DNA of 64,000 bases from the NCBI RefSeq assembly GCF_900187975.1, contig NZ_FZPC01000002.1, forward strand, positions 124,001 through 188,000, read 5' to 3'. The first letter of the stretch is position 1, and every line of letters starts with the position of its first letter. Positions 63,669 to 64,000 of this stretch are shown here, in pieces. A program made the translations under genes and the position numbers. Source of the DNA: Pseudomonas delhiensis (GTDB lineage Bacteria > Pseudomonadota > Gammaproteobacteria > Pseudomonadales > Pseudomonadaceae). The notes under the pieces were generated by a model. The model was not told the origin of the DNA, ran no database searches, and was given only the letters and a program-made list of their open reading frames with translations.

Positions 63669-64000
63669 TCACGCCTGGCGGGCGTTGCCCAGCAGCTGGC
63701 CCATGCGCACCGGGCTGCCGGCGGCCAGTTGTTCGGCCCAGGCGACCTGCTCGGGGCCGAACAGCACGATGGCGGTGGAGCCCAGCTTGAAGCGCCCCAG
63801 TTCCGCGCCTTTTTCCAGCTGGATGGGCTGGCGGGCCGCTTCGTCGTAGGCGAAGGCCTTCAGCTCGCGCCTGGGCGGGGTAACCAGGCCGGCCCACACG
63901 GTTTCCACCGAGGCCACGATCATCGCGCCCACCAGCACCACGGCCATGGGGCCGCGTTCGGTGTCGAACAGGCAGACCACGCGCTCGTTGCGGGCGAACA
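63669..64000 (-). CDS. psd: Phosphatidylserine decarboxylase (5' end missing)
   Basis: The last 110 residues of Psd; the frame continues past the right edge. The enzyme makes phosphatidylethanolamine at the inner membrane. The self-cleavage motif is [11 protein letters not shown]: the chain is cut between Gly and Ser of LGST to give the alpha subunit with its pyruvoyl group. Before it lie [20 protein letters not shown] and [14 protein letters not shown], typical family blocks. Confidence 0.94.
   Translation of the reverse strand, partial: FARNERVVCLFDTERGPMAVVLVGAMIVASVETVWAGLVTPPRRELKAFAYDEAARQPIQLEKGAELGRFKLGSTAIVLFGPEQVAWAEQLAAGSPVRMGQLLGNARQA

Overview
This window reads as core chromosome of a high-GC pseudomonad from the Pseudomonas aeruginosa lineage. 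From memory, the gene order runs largely collinear with the PAO1 stretch PA5014 down to PA4957: glnE, ilvE, the LPS core genes, msbA, hldE, waaA, tolC, nudF, cpdA, parE, parC, serB, fimX, psd. I see no prophage, integron, transposase gene, CRISPR array, rRNA or tRNA. All complete genes look intact; glnE (left edge) and psd (right edge) are cut by the window.

Region 1 (1-23.6 kb) holds glnE and ilvE, then a large LPS core block. It contains heptosyltransferases (waaF, waaC), glucosyltransferase waaG, a run of kinase-fold proteins (waaP, wapP, wapQ and a double-domain protein), carbamoyltransferase wapO, glycosyltransferases (wapH, ssg, wapR), O-antigen ligase waaL, a further kinase-like protein on the minus strand, flippase msbA, a Mig-14-like protein, a PIG-L deacetylase (dnpA) and hldE for ADP-heptose. 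Most of these genes overlap by 1-17 nt, so they are probably co-transcribed. Together they build, phosphorylate, decorate, flip and cap lipid A-core.

Region 2 (23.6-38.3 kb) is metabolic and accessory. It has a tandem acyl-CoA dehydrogenase pair, a Nudix-like protein, an aldo/keto reductase with an FAD oxidoreductase, an SMR pump divergent from a LysR regulator, and waaA. It also has a small catabolic-looking locus: an XRE-cupin regulator, an Fe-S old-yellow-enzyme, a cupin, an orphan periplasmic binding protein and a class II aldolase.

Region 3 (38.5-64 kb) has tolC, TPP-riboswitch-controlled thiC with cytX, then nudF-yqiB-cpdA-yqiA-parE as in E. coli. An esterase-like and a retropepsin-like gene sit between parE and parC. 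After parC come a PqiC-like lipoprotein, an ArnT-like membrane glycosyltransferase, an AhpA/SMP-type membrane protein divergent from serB, fimX with a PilZ-like neighbour, and psd.

The intergenic spaces are unusually rich in palindromic repeats of several families: REP/REPIN hairpins of the GTAGGAGC type, GTAGGGCG..ATAAC hairpins, CCCTCTCCCT hairpins, ATTCCCGC-type palindromes and 7-bp-periodic (GGCTACA/TGTAGCC) hairpins. Some are nested in each other. I found no wholly new system. The best leads are the repeat architecture, the two kinase-fold LPS proteins lacking a catalytic Asp, a possible translationally coupled leader ORF at 36042, the orphan Fe-S flavoenzyme locus, and a structured element after parC.
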